The notes under the pieces are model-generated. The model saw nothing but the letters and a program-made list of their open reading frames with translations. It was not told where the DNA came from and ran no database searches. Below, one piece after another: positions 27,330 to 36,259 of a stretch of 64,000 bases of DNA (within the stretch, counting starts at the first letter, position 1; the number at the start of each line of letters is the position of its first letter). The DNA is from Yersinia canariae (lineage in GTDB: Bacteria > Pseudomonadota > Gammaproteobacteria > Enterobacterales > Enterobacteriaceae). The stretch spans positions 2,294,001 through 2,358,000 of the forward strand of contig NZ_CP043727.1 in NCBI RefSeq assembly GCF_009831415.1, written 5' to 3'. Made by a program: the position numbers and the translations under genes.

Positions 27330-27344
27330 TATTTCGATTCCTAT

Positions 27345-27368
27345 TAGGGTGTATTTTAATGCACCCTA
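27345..27368 (+). terminator. Hairpin after ynfD
   Basis: TAGGGTG and CACCCTA pair around a 10-base loop, followed by a weak T-containing stretch (CTGTTTACC). Probable terminator, by position. Confidence 0.5.
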
Positions 27369-27416
27369 CTGTTTACCTTCATCTTTCGTCGATGTGCTCG
27401 GATTAAATTGCTTCGT

Positions 27417-28697
27417 ATGAAACGGCCTGCCCATTTGTATTACTACCGTGCAATGCTGCGTCGGCTGATGATGGCTATCATGCTGGGCATAATGTCAGCT
27501 GTGATTGTTTGGTTATTCCATCAGGCAATGCTGGCGATTGAGTGGGTGTTATTTGCTCGAACTGACGGCAGTTTGGTTGCCGCAGCGTCTTCCATTACCG
27601 GCTGGCGGCGAGCCTTAACACCGGCATTGGGCGGGCTAGTTGCCGGCTCTCTACTGTGGATTTATCAGCGTTATCAACATCGTAAACCCAGTGCCCCCAC
27701 CGATTATATGGAAGCTATCGAAACAGGTGATGGCCGATTAGATATTTCCGCCAGTCTGGTCAAATCCCTGGCGTCACTATTAGTTGTTTCCAGCGGCAGT
27801 GCCATTGGCCGAGAAGGTGCAATGGTGCTTTTGGCGGCATTATTTGCCTCTGTAATCGCGCAGCGCTACGCAAAACCCAAAGAATGGAAACTTTGGGTAG
27901 CTTGTGGTGCCGCCGCGGGGATGGCCAGTGCCTATCATGCGCCATTGGCGGGAAGTTTATTCATTGCAGAAATTCTGTTTGGGACATTAATGCTGGCGTC
28001 CCTTGGGCCGGTGGTCATTGCTGCTGTCACTGCATTACTCACCACAAACCTGTTACACGGTGGGCAAGAAACGCTTTATCAAGTTGAGGCGCTGCCCTCT
28101 CCTTGGCCAATACAGTATCTCTTGATGGCATTATTGGGGCTAATAGCCGGTTTCAGTGGGCCACTTTTTCTCAAAGGGATGTCTGCCAGTGGCCGCGCTT
28201 TCCGCTCCTTGAACCTATCACCGCCGCTACAGCTAGCCTTGGGCGGGATCATTGTCGGGCTATTATCACTCATTTTCCCCGAAGTTTGGGGGAATGGTTA
28301 CAGCGTCGTGCAGTCACTATTGACCACTCCTCCGGGAGTTTTATTGATTGGGGGAATATTGATTTGCAAGCTATTGGCTGTACTGGCCAGCAGTGGTTCG
28401 GGGGCACCCGGCGGGGTGTTTACCCCAACACTGTTTGTTGGCGCGGCGTTGGGGATGTTGTGCGGCCAGATGTTTGCCTGGTGGCCCCTGTTTGGTGACA
28501 ATATTGCATTATTAATGGCGTTGACGGGAATGGCGACATTGCTGGCTGCGACCACTCACGCGCCCATTATGGCCGCGCTGATGGTGTGTGAAATGACTGG
28601 CGCATATACCTTATTGCCGGGGTTACTATTATCCTGTGTTATTTCAACAACAATAGCCCGTTGGTTGCGTCCTGACTCTGTATATCACTCACGCTAA
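27417..28697 (+). CDS. clcB: ClC-type chloride channel ClcB
   Basis: 426 residues from ATG 27417; ATG 27453 ([12 protein letters not shown]) matches the N-terminus of E. coli ClcB and is an equal candidate, as neither has a clear ribosome site. Family blocks: [17 protein letters not shown] with the gating Glu, and [18 protein letters not shown]. The canonical GSGIP filter loop is replaced by APTDYMEA, as in other ClcB proteins. Inner-membrane anion channel, linked to acid resistance in E. coli. Convergent with ynfK as in E. coli. Confidence 0.93.
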   Translation: MKRPAHLYYYRAMLRRLMMAIMLGIMSAVIVWLFHQAMLAIEWVLFARTDGSLVAAASSITGWRRALTPALGGLVAGSLLWIYQRYQHRKPSAPTDYMEAIETGDGRLDISASLVKSLASLLVVSSGSAIGREGAMVLLAALFASVIAQRYAKPKEWKLWVACGAAAGMASAYHAPLAGSLFIAEILFGTLMLASLGPVVIAAVTALLTTNLLHGGQETLYQVEALPSPWPIQYLLMALLGLIAGFSGPLFLKGMSASGRAFRSLNLSPPLQLALGGIIVGLLSLIFPEVWGNGYSVVQSLLTTPPGVLLIGGILICKLLAVLASSGSGAPGGVFTPTLFVGAALGMLCGQMFAWWPLFGDNIALLMALTGMATLLAATTHAPIMAALMVCEMTGAYTLLPGLLLSCVISTTIARWLRPDSVYHSR

Positions 28698-28785
28698 AAT
28701 AGGCTGATAATAGCGTTATTCCAGAGCCAGTATTGTTGTTACAGAAAATGGTTGTTACCGACCTAATAGCTAACGCAAAAATATA

Positions 28786-29454
28786 TTATTGAGCCATGGC
28801 TGTTAGGTCTAAATATTTTGCCAAGGGCTTTTCTTCAGGATGCGGCAGATAAGGTAATTGCCCCAATTGTGGTGCAGGTAAACGCTCGCGTAGCATTGCG
28901 ATTGTTTCAGCATAATGCGCCAGTCCCGGATTAATACGATTAGCAACCCAACCTAATAATGGTAAACCATCATTGATAATAGCTTGAGCAGTTAATAAGG
29001 CATGATTAATACAGCCTAATTTAATTCCGACGACTAAAATTACCGGTAATTGTTCTTGTATCACCCAGTCAGAATAAAAGCGCTGGTCATTCATCATGAC
29101 TTTCCAGCCGCCACATCCTTCGACGACAACGGTATCGGCTTTCGCTGATAATCGCTGCAATCCTTCCGTCATTTTATTGTAATTAATGAGGGTGTCTGAA
29201 CAGGCATGGATAACATCCCCGGCCAACGGGTATGGGTTAACTTCCTGATAATCAAGTTCAATTGAGGATGATGCTTGTAAAATCAGTGCATCCTGGTTGC
29301 GCAGCCCATCCGGAGTTTCTTTACTCTCTGTCGCTACCGGCTTATAGCCTACAGCTGTTCTGCCATTTTGGCTTAAGGCCTGAAGTAAGGCCCGTGACAC
29401 TACGGTTTTACCAACAGCTGTGTCGGTTCCCGTCACAAAAACACGCGTTAACAT
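28786..29454 (-). CDS. ynfK: Dethiobiotin synthetase paralogue BioD2
   Basis: 222 residues from ATG 29454 with GGAG 7 bases upstream. P-loop TGTDTAVGKTVVSRALL near the N-terminus; GYKPVATESKETPDGLRNQDALIL and VVVEGCGGWKVMMND are substrate and magnesium regions shared with E. coli YnfK. The Gly-Cys-Gly in VEGCGG replaces the usual GAGG. Presumed ATP-dependent ureido-ring closure in biotin synthesis; the main bioD is in the bio operon elsewhere. Confidence 0.92.
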   Translation of the reverse strand: MLTRVFVTGTDTAVGKTVVSRALLQALSQNGRTAVGYKPVATESKETPDGLRNQDALILQASSSIELDYQEVNPYPLAGDVIHACSDTLINYNKMTEGLQRLSAKADTVVVEGCGGWKVMMNDQRFYSDWVIQEQLPVILVVGIKLGCINHALLTAQAIINDGLPLLGWVANRINPGLAHYAETIAMLRERLPAPQLGQLPYLPHPEEKPLAKYLDLTAMAQ

Positions 29455-29642
29455 AACAATACTCCGCAATCTGGCCACTTCGACTCACGTCTTTCCGCCT
29501 AATATTAGCGAAATTGGTAACATGGATAAAAGTCTAGGCGATGCCGACAACAGACAGCTTGCGTTAGCGCAATGTTTTGCCGAACTGAGCGAGGTTTTTA
29601 ACAGATAGCGGCCAATAATATGCGGAATACTCCCAATATACT

Positions 29643-29671
29643 CACTAATAATTAACTCTTAATTATTAGTG
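29643..29671. other. 13-bp perfect inverted repeat downstream of mlc
   Basis: CACTAATAATTAA and TTAATTATTAGTG around a 3-base loop, 5 bases after the mlc stop on the minus strand. AT-rich with no T-run; probably a weak terminator or mRNA end structure. Confidence 0.55.
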
Positions 29672-29676
29672 GCGCC

Positions 29677-30894
29677 CTATCCTTGCAATAATTTCACCAG
29701 TAAAGAGCCATTATATAATGCTTCTTTTACTAACGCCGCGCCTGGCATTGTCCCCTGATTAAAAAATGCCGTCGGCTCAACAAGAATATGTTCACTGTAA
29801 GCAGGTAGCGCTTGCTGGCGAATACAAGATGCAATAGCCGGATGCAAAATAGAAGCCGCTTTATTTAATGGAGAACCGACCAGAATCTTTTCCGGATTAA
29901 ATAAATTGACCATTATGGCAATAATCCGGCCCACACTGTGGCCAACGCCCAAGATAATATCTTTGGCTAATTGGTCGCCTGCCAAAGCCGCATCACATAA
30001 AGACTCCACACTCAGTGGTGAGCCGTGTAATAACGAACTCATGGAGCCATTTAATCTTTGCTGGGCAATTTCAAGCATATTCTCAATACTGGCAACTGTC
30101 TCAAGGCAACCATGATTCCCGCAATAACAACGTTTGCCATAAGGGTCAACTTGAGTATGGCCAATCTCAACCACACTGCGGCTTCCCGCATGTAATACCC
30201 GGCCCGCAGTAATCACCCCGGCACCCACGTTATGGTCAATTACAACTTGAATCACATTCTGGCAACCGCGCGAAGCACCATATAAAGCCTCCGCCATTGT
30301 CCAGGCACAAATGTCGTGTTGCAAATAGACGGGCAATCCCGTTCGTTGCTCTAACGCCGGGCCAAGTAGCATCTCATCGACATCATAAAATGGCATTTTA
30401 TGCACGATACCCGCAGGCGCATCAATGATGCCGGGCATGGTAATGGCGATGGCTGTCAGTCTTTCAAGTTTTTCCTGATGACGGATAAAAAACAGATCTA
30501 CTTCGCTCAGGATGCGATTGAGTAAAGGTTCGGGATGACTATCAGGTAATGGGATTTGGTCCTCGACCACCAGTTTGCTGCTGAGGTCGCGTAGCGCGAG
30601 AGTAATCGAGCCTCGGCTGATGCGCCCCGAGACATAGTGCCAGGCTTCGGTATCAAGAACCAAACCAATTGCAGGCCGCCCACGGCTACCAACATCTTGA
30701 TATTCGGTTTCTTTCACCAGATGAGCTTCGACCAATTCCCGCACAATTTTGGTGATACTGGCGGGGGCCAGTTGCGCCTTTTTAGACAGTTCAATACGCG
30801 ATATCGGGCCGAATAAATCAATCAGCCGATAAACGGCCCCTGCATTGGTCTGCTTGATTTGATCAATATGCCCAGGCTGTCCATCCGTTATCAC
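29677..30894 (-). CDS. mlc: Global glucose-responsive repressor Mlc (ROK family)
   Basis: 405 residues (E. coli 406) from GTG 30894. The start is decided by AAGGAG at 30903-30908, 8 bases before the GTG, and by alignment with E. coli Mlc (QPGHIDQIKQTNAGAVYRLID follows the start); the frame stays open 90 bases further up, without support. Winged HTH near 15-75, ROK signature, and zinc site HTQVDPYGKRCYCGNHGC with three Cys. Represses ptsG, ptsHI, manXYZ and mlc itself; glucose releases it by sequestration to PtsG. Follows ynfK as in E. coli. Confidence 0.95.
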   Translation of the reverse strand: MITDGQPGHIDQIKQTNAGAVYRLIDLFGPISRIELSKKAQLAPASITKIVRELVEAHLVKETEYQDVGSRGRPAIGLVLDTEAWHYVSGRISRGSITLALRDLSSKLVVEDQIPLPDSHPEPLLNRILSEVDLFFIRHQEKLERLTAIAITMPGIIDAPAGIVHKMPFYDVDEMLLGPALEQRTGLPVYLQHDICAWTMAEALYGASRGCQNVIQVVIDHNVGAGVITAGRVLHAGSRSVVEIGHTQVDPYGKRCYCGNHGCLETVASIENMLEIAQQRLNGSMSSLLHGSPLSVESLCDAALAGDQLAKDIILGVGHSVGRIIAIMVNLFNPEKILVGSPLNKAASILHPAIASCIRQQALPAYSEHILVEPTAFFNQGTMPGAALVKEALYNGSLLVKLLQG

Positions 30895-31113
30895 TAAACC
30901 GGCTCCTTCTGTGTCACCGAGTATTTTTCGCGCTTCTAAATAAAGATTATCGGCTATGTTGGGGCTTTTAGTATATGGCGTCAACTATTTGATTAGTTAT
31001 GTGATTTACTGCACATAATCACCGATATCCTTTAACATCATGCGGGTTATTTAGCCGAAATAAGTACAAAAAACGCCCATCATAATTATTTGCTTTTCGC
31101 GGTCAAAACACCA

Positions 31114-32025
31114 TCACCCTTTGCAGGGCGGAGTATCAGCGACCATCAGGCGAATCAATGCTTGCGCGGGCGCGGTCACGGGGCGATGTTTATGATTAAC
31201 CAACCACACCTCAGTTGTGGCGCTGGCCTCCGCGAGGGGTAAATATTTCACCCCGTCCACTTTTATCCGAGTAAAGGACGCCGGCAAGATAGAAACTCCT
31301 AAACCGGAGGAGACCAAACCAACAATTGTCATCGCCTCGCCCACTTCTTGCGTGATATAGGGCGTGATACCTGCACGCGCGAGCAGCGTGAGGATTTCGT
31401 CATAAAGCGCCGTTCCCACCTCACGAGCAAAGAAAACAAAAGGTTGCTCTGCTAACGCGCTAAATTTGACACTGCCATACGGCAAGGCAGCTAACGGACT
31501 GTCTTCATGGACGACCGCAACTAAGGGTTCGCGCAGCAGCAAACGGTATTGCAATGCATCGGGCAAGCGGGTGTTGCGCATGACCCCGAGATCTAGCTGT
31601 CCATCGAGTAAAGGTTCAATTTGCTGCTTGGTATTAACTTCCTGCATTTTAATATGAACTTGCGGATGTAACTGACGAAACGCCCGCAAATTTTTCGAGA
31701 CGGTACTAATAAAAGGTGCAGACGAGGTAAAGCCAATGGTCAGCTCTCCAGATTCACCACGATGTAAGCGCGCCGCTTTTTCCGATGCCGAACTCACTTG
31801 CGCGAGGATTTGGTAAGCCTCTTTTAAAAACAAGGTTCCAGCTTGAGTCAGACTGACATTACGATTATTCCGAGCCAATAGCCGAGCCCCGATTTGCTCC
31901 TCCAAAATTTGAATTTGCTGGCTCAGTGGGGGTTGAGAAATACGCAAACGCTCGGCTGCACGGCCGAAATGCAACTCTTCTGCTACCGCAATAAAATAAC
32001 GTAAATGTCTGAGTTCAATACTCAT
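31114..32025 (-). CDS. ynfL: LysR-type regulator YnfL
   Basis: 303 residues. N-terminal HTH (LRHLRYFIAVAEELHFGRAAERLRISQPPLSQQIQILEEQIGARLL) and the two-lobed effector domain starting at GELTIGFTSSAPF. Divergent from ynfM over 162 bp, as in E. coli, so probably its regulator. Inducer unknown. Confidence 0.9.
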   Translation of the reverse strand: MSIELRHLRYFIAVAEELHFGRAAERLRISQPPLSQQIQILEEQIGARLLARNNRNVSLTQAGTLFLKEAYQILAQVSSASEKAARLHRGESGELTIGFTSSAPFISTVSKNLRAFRQLHPQVHIKMQEVNTKQQIEPLLDGQLDLGVMRNTRLPDALQYRLLLREPLVAVVHEDSPLAALPYGSVKFSALAEQPFVFFAREVGTALYDEILTLLARAGITPYITQEVGEAMTIVGLVSSGLGVSILPASFTRIKVDGVKYLPLAEASATTEVWLVNHKHRPVTAPAQALIRLMVADTPPCKG

Positions 32026-32187
32026 CTAACTCCATTGATACTTTTAACGTCTTATTATGAATAATTAATATATTAGACAAAAAACTTAGCTATTTCTATG
32101 ATCTGTTTATTGGGCCGAATAACCGCTGCGCCATTGCGCCTGCGGTGAACAAATCGTTTTTGACTGTGTTATTGATAAGGAAATACC

Positions 32188-33486
32188 GTGACCACCTCTT
32201 TGCGCACTCCTGATTCCGTGGTGCCAACCCCCGCAGCAAATGATGATGCCGCTGACATTATCGTGGATAAAAAAGTCACTCGCTTTACTAAAAAACCTTA
32301 TATTCAACGCGGCTCGCCAGAATTCATCCGTGTTACCCTCGCCTTCTTTTCTGCTGGATTAGCCACTTTCGCGTTGCTTTATTGTGTGCAACCCATTCTG
32401 CCAATGTTATCGCAGGACTTTGCTATTTCCCCTGCGGGCAGCAGTTTATCGCTTTCGGCCGCCACCGGGATGCTGGCTTTTGGCTTGATGTTTACCGGCC
32501 CATTATCGGATGCGATTGGCCGCAAATCAGTTATGGTTGTGGCCTTGATGCTGGCGGCTATCTGTACGCTAATCTGCTCATTTATGACCAGTTGGCAGGG
32601 GATTTTGCTCATGCGCGCGTTGATTGGCTTATCCCTCAGTGGCGTTGCTGCCGTGGCGATGACTTATCTTAGTGAAGAGATTCACCCCAGTTTTGTTGCG
32701 CTCTCGATGGGGCTGTATATCAGTGGTAATTCTATCGGCGGGATGAGCGGCCGCTTAATTACTGGGGTGCTGAGCGATTTCTTTTCCTGGCGCATTGCAC
32801 TGGCGGTAATTGGTTTATTTGCATTAGCCGCCGCGTGTATGTTTTGGCGTATCCTTCCGCCATCCAAACATTTCCGCCCCACCTCATTGCGCCCCAGAAC
32901 ACTGGCGATCAATTTCAAATTACATTGGCGAGATCCCGGTTTGCCTCTGTTGTTTGCTGAAGGTTTTTTGATCATGGGCAGCTTTGTGACTTTATTTAAT
33001 TACATTGGCTATCGTTTGTTAGCGCAGCCCTATTATCTCAGTCAGGCCATCGTCGGTTTATTATCGATAGTTTATCTGACAGGCTCTTATAGCTCACCCA
33101 AAGCTGGCGCATTAACCAGCCGCTATGGCCGTGGGCCGGTATTAATGGCATCGATAGGCATGATGTTAATTGGGGTTATTATTACTGGATTCTCTCCGGT
33201 GATAACAATTCTTATCGGTATGATGGTATTTACTGCCGGTTTTTTTGCCGCGCATTCTGTTGCGAGCAGTTGGATTGGCCGCCGCGCTCGCCGTGCTAAA
33301 GCACAGGCTTCATCACTTTATCTATTTTGCTATTACGCGGGTTCCAGTGTTGCAGGAACATTAGGCGGTATTTTCTGGCTTAATTTAGGTTGGATTGGTG
33401 TGGTTTCATTTATCGCCACCCTGCTGTTGATCGCATTGTATGTTGGCCAGCGATTACGTAAATTGCCCGAAGCGGCAAGAATTTAA
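32188..33486 (+). CDS. ynfM: MFS transporter YnfM
   Basis: 432 residues from GTG 32188 with AAGGAA upstream (GATAAGGAAATACC). A polar N-terminal tail of about 45 residues is followed by 12 membrane segments; loop 2-3 motif TGPLSDAIGRKSVMVVAL. The E. coli homologue YnfM is thought to be an arabinose/drug-type exporter. Substrate here unknown. Pair with ynfL conserved. Confidence 0.9.
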   Translation: MTTSLRTPDSVVPTPAANDDAADIIVDKKVTRFTKKPYIQRGSPEFIRVTLAFFSAGLATFALLYCVQPILPMLSQDFAISPAGSSLSLSAATGMLAFGLMFTGPLSDAIGRKSVMVVALMLAAICTLICSFMTSWQGILLMRALIGLSLSGVAAVAMTYLSEEIHPSFVALSMGLYISGNSIGGMSGRLITGVLSDFFSWRIALAVIGLFALAAACMFWRILPPSKHFRPTSLRPRTLAINFKLHWRDPGLPLLFAEGFLIMGSFVTLFNYIGYRLLAQPYYLSQAIVGLLSIVYLTGSYSSPKAGALTSRYGRGPVLMASIGMMLIGVIITGFSPVITILIGMMVFTAGFFAAHSVASSWIGRRARRAKAQASSLYLFCYYAGSSVAGTLGGIFWLNLGWIGVVSFIATLLLIALYVGQRLRKLPEAARI

Positions 33487-33673
33487 TCTCAAATTAGCTA
33501 AATCCTGTAGGATGCTAAATTACAATTTGACGTCCTCTCTCCTGTGTACCTATTATTAATACGAACCTAACGACTCTAGGTGACAGTTGCTTGAAATATA
33601 AATTAAGTATCTAATGTATTAAGGGATTTTATTACGCGATATTTCCTTAATTTATTTAATGTCAGGAGAAAAT

Positions 33674-34063
33674 ATGACAAACCACTTTCTTACTCTTTGG
33701 GACATATTGGCGACAACGTTTTCAATTTTCTTTTTCATCGCCTACTTGCTGATTCTGTTCCAGGTCATCTCTGACCTCTTCAGGGATCATGAACTGGGTG
33801 GATTTTATAAGGCAATTTGGATCCTGTTCTTACTCTTCATCCCGCTATTAACCTCTCTCGTGTATCTTATTACCCGCGGTAAAGGTATGGCACAACGCTA
33901 TCGGGCGTCAGTGCAAAAATCGGTTTCTGATACTAACGAGTATATCCGTCACGTTGCGGGTAAATCTCCAGCAGAACAGATTACTGATGCTAAAAAATTA
34001 TTGGATGAAGGCACTATTACCGAAAGCGAATACCAGCAGCTAAAAGCGAAAGCGCTGTCCTGA
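33674..34063 (+). CDS. PLD-N membrane protein with C-terminal SHOCT domain
   Basis: 129 residues from ATG 33674; the ribosome site AGGAG lies at 33662-33667, inside the longer reading frame, and so decides the start. Two hydrophobic segments (about 10-35, 50-72) of the PLDc_N type (DHELGGFYKAIWILFLLFIPLLTSLVYL) and a C-terminal SHOCT motif, DAKKLLDEGTITESEYQQLKAKAL. SHOCT segments are thought to mediate oligomerisation. Function unknown. Followed by a strong terminator. Confidence 0.85.
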   Translation: MTNHFLTLWDILATTFSIFFFIAYLLILFQVISDLFRDHELGGFYKAIWILFLLFIPLLTSLVYLITRGKGMAQRYRASVQKSVSDTNEYIRHVAGKSPAEQITDAKKLLDEGTITESEYQQLKAKALS

Positions 34064-34081
34064 TATTCTGCTTTATCACGC

Positions 34082-34121
34082 AAGGCTAAATGTCACTCAC
34101 CCTGGCATTTGGCCTTTTTTT
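34082..34121 (+). terminator. Rho-independent terminator
   Basis: AAGGCTAAATG pairs with CATTTGGCCTT (11 bp, one G-U), 13-base loop, followed by seven T. Ends the SHOCT-protein gene and insulates blaA. Confidence 0.9.
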
Positions 34122-34178
34122 ATTACGATGATTCAATCGAAAAAATAATAGGCAGTGGTGCTCAGTTGCCACTGAGTT

Positions 34179-34184
34179 TATAAT
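34179..34184 (+). promoter_or_regulatory. Probable -10 box of blaA
   Basis: TATAAT lies 36 bases before the blaA ATG. No good -35 is seen at the right distance (the region reads GTGGTG), and CAGTGG/CCACTG (34153-34173) can form a hairpin over that place. This could mean an activator-dependent or weak promoter. No ampR gene adjoins. Confidence 0.5.
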
Positions 34185-34219
34185 CGCTGCCTTATGTTTA
34201 TTATTTGCGAGATTCAGAA

Positions 34220-35104
34220 ATGAAACACTCTTCGCTGCGGCGTTCGCTATTATTAGCCGGTATTACACTTCCCTTAGCCCATTTTGCTTTGCCCGCTTGG
34301 GCTGGCGCTGTATCTGCAACATTAGATAAGCAACTGGCTGAACTTGAACGGGGCGCTAATGGCCGTTTAGGTATCGCGATGATTAATACTGCCAATGGCA
34401 CCAAAATTCAGTATCGCGGAACTCAGCGCTTCCCATTCTGTAGCACTTTTAAGTTTATGCTGGCGGCAGCTGTTCTGGGCAAAAGCCAATCCCAGCCCAA
34501 TTTGCTGGATAAACATATAAATTATCATGAGAGTGATTTGTTATCTTATGCGCCAATTACGCGTAAAAATCTTGCTCATGGCATGACGGTTGCGCAGTTA
34601 TGTGCAGCAACAGTTCAATATAGTGATAACACTGCCGCGAATCTGTTAATCAAAGAGTTGGGTGGTGTAGAGGCTGTTAACCAGTTTGCTCGTAGTATTG
34701 GTGATCAGATGTTCAGATTGGACCGCTGGGAACCCGATTTAAATACTGCCGTACCCAATGATCCGCGTGATACTACGACCCCAGCGGCTATGGCGATGAG
34801 TATGAATAAACTGGTGTTGGGTGATGCATTACTCCCCGCTCAACGCAATCAACTCGCAGTATGGTTAAAAGGAAACACCACCGGCGACGCGACTATCCGC
34901 GCGGGCGCACCAAAGGATTGGGTGGTGGGCGATAAAACCGGCAGTGGCGACTACGGCACGACAAATGATATCGCCGTGCTTTGGCCAACTCAGGGAGCGC
35001 CTGTGGTTTTAGTGGTGTATTTCACGCAACGAGAAAAAGACGCGAAACCGCGCCATGATGTATTAGCCTCCGCCACCAAAATAATGTTGTCTCAGTTATC
35101 CTGA
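34220..35104 (+). CDS. blaA: Class A beta-lactamase BlaA
   Basis: 294 residues from ATG 34220, the length of Y. enterocolitica BlaA, with matching blocks throughout. Signal peptide to about residue 28 (PAWA). All class A motifs are present: Ser75-Thr-Phe-Lys78 (Ambler 70-73), Ser135-Asp-Asn137 (130-132), Glu171 in EPDLN (166) and Lys239-Thr-Gly (234-236). CSTFK carries the Cys at Ambler 69 seen in this subgroup and in carbapenemases of other groups. Expected to hydrolyse penicillins and early cephalosporins in the periplasm. Stand-alone gene with its own terminator. Confidence 0.97.
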   Translation: MKHSSLRRSLLLAGITLPLAHFALPAWAGAVSATLDKQLAELERGANGRLGIAMINTANGTKIQYRGTQRFPFCSTFKFMLAAAVLGKSQSQPNLLDKHINYHESDLLSYAPITRKNLAHGMTVAQLCAATVQYSDNTAANLLIKELGGVEAVNQFARSIGDQMFRLDRWEPDLNTAVPNDPRDTTTPAAMAMSMNKLVLGDALLPAQRNQLAVWLKGNTTGDATIRAGAPKDWVVGDKTGSGDYGTTNDIAVLWPTQGAPVVLVVYFTQREKDAKPRHDVLASATKIMLSQLS

Positions 35105-35112
35105 TGTCCTGT

Positions 35113-35136
35113 GCGGGTGTTATCACCCGCCCTTTT
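35113..35136 (+). terminator. Terminator of blaA
   Basis: GCGGGTG-TTAT-CACCCGC, 7-bp GC-rich stem with a tetraloop, followed by CCTTTT. Confidence 0.85.
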
Positions 35137-35231
35137 ACTGTTCATTCCTGAAGATGCTCTTCGGTCGTGCAGATCCCCGATGATTGATGGAGATTTCGAG
35201 CTTTCAGATATCTCTTTTTACTGATATAACC

Positions 35232-35254
35232 TTAATGTATGTTGTAACTAAAAT
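35232..35254 (+). other. Replication fork trap site Ter (TerB-like), tus promoter region
   Basis: The core GTATGTTGTAACTAAA (35237-35252) is the same as that of E. coli TerB, including the G of the key GC(6) pair at 35237. In E. coli, TerB lies over the tus promoter, and Tus bound there represses tus; here Ter ends 19 bases before the tus ATG. By analogy the non-permissive face is on the left, so rightward forks that have passed dif are stopped. Confidence 0.93.
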
Positions 35255-35273
35255 GGCTTTATTTGAAATAATA

Positions 35274-36209
35274 ATGAATAAATATGATTTGATAGACCGA
35301 CTAAATAACCGCTTTGCTTTATTGGAAGTCGGCTTGCAGGATCTCCACCAGCAGCTTGAGGATTTACCTTTACTTGCCGCCCGTGTTTTTTCCTTGCCCG
35401 AGATAGCCAAAGGAACTGAGCATCAACCGATAAATCATATTTCCGTGCGCACAACGGTGGGGACTCAAGCACGAGATTTGGCGTTGCAGCATTATCAGCG
35501 GTTGTTTATTCATCACCAAGGCCAGAATATCAGCAGCAAAGCCGCCCTTCGCCTGCCTGGGGTGCTCTGTTTTTCAGTGACAGAGAGTCAATTAACAGCT
35601 TGCCAAAAAAGTATTCAACACATTAATCAATTAAAAACTGAGTTAGAACATATTGTTACCGTTGAGTCTGGGTTGCCGAGTGAACAACGTTTTGAGTTTA
35701 TTCACACCCACTTGCATGGGTTGATAACATTAAATACCTATCGCACCATTACGCCGCTAATAAATCCCAGTTCAGTCCGTTTTGGTTGGGCTAACAAACA
35801 TATTATTAAAAATGTGACTCGCGAAGAAATCCTGGCTCAGCTAAACAAAAGCCTGAATGCAGGCCGCGCGGTTCCGCCATTGACTTGTGAGCAGTGGGCG
35901 GAGATGATTAATCAAGAAATTAATGATGTGCTGCAATTGCCAGAAAAAGCCCGCTTAAAAATCAAACGGCCAGTCAAAGTGCAACCTATTGCGCGAATTT
36001 GGTATCAGGAGCAACAGAAACAAGTACAACACCCCTGCCCTATGCCATTGATTGCATTTTGCCAAATGCAGTCAGATGCTGAATTGCCTAAATTAGGTGA
36101 ATTAACCGATTATGATGCCAGCCAAATTAAGCATAAATATAAGCCAGAGGCTAAGCCGCTGCGTCTGCTGGTGCCCAGATTGCATTTACATCTCGAAATA
36201 GAGGAATAA
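35274..36209 (+). CDS. tus: Replication terminus-binding protein Tus
   Basis: 311 residues from ATG 35274 (E. coli 309, MARYDLVDRLN aligns with MNKYDLIDRLN). Conserved blocks include LPGVLCFSV, KTELEHIVTVES, LRFGWANKHIIKN-like VRFGWANKHIIKNVTREEILAQL and KLKIKRPVKVQPIARIWY, which form the interdomain beta-strands that grip Ter DNA. Blocks DnaB helicase in one direction. The frame extends upstream to 35184 through the Ter site, but without homology. Followed by fumC in convergent orientation, as in E. coli. Confidence 0.96.
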   Translation: MNKYDLIDRLNNRFALLEVGLQDLHQQLEDLPLLAARVFSLPEIAKGTEHQPINHISVRTTVGTQARDLALQHYQRLFIHHQGQNISSKAALRLPGVLCFSVTESQLTACQKSIQHINQLKTELEHIVTVESGLPSEQRFEFIHTHLHGLITLNTYRTITPLINPSSVRFGWANKHIIKNVTREEILAQLNKSLNAGRAVPPLTCEQWAEMINQEINDVLQLPEKARLKIKRPVKVQPIARIWYQEQQKQVQHPCPMPLIAFCQMQSDAELPKLGELTDYDASQIKHKYKPEAKPLRLLVPRLHLHLEIEE

Positions 36210-36210
36210 A

Positions 36211-36239
36211 CTCACGCCGGGAACAGATCCCGGCATGAG
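36211..36239. terminator. Hairpin between convergent tus and fumC
   Basis: CTCACGCCGGGA and TCCCGGCATGAG pair (12 bp, one mismatch) around a 5-base loop, starting one base after the tus stop. No long T-run, so it may act as a two-way terminator or mRNA end stabiliser. Confidence 0.65.
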
Positions 36240-36259
36240 TAGAGAGGTTCAAATGTGGG

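Noticed and set aside
29420..29608. 62-codon plus-strand frame between ynfK and mlc
   Set aside because: Overlaps the ynfK start antisense and has no supporting features.
30895..30984. 29-residue N-terminal extension of mlc
   Set aside because: AAGGAG lies inside it just before GTG 30894, and E. coli Mlc aligns from that GTG.
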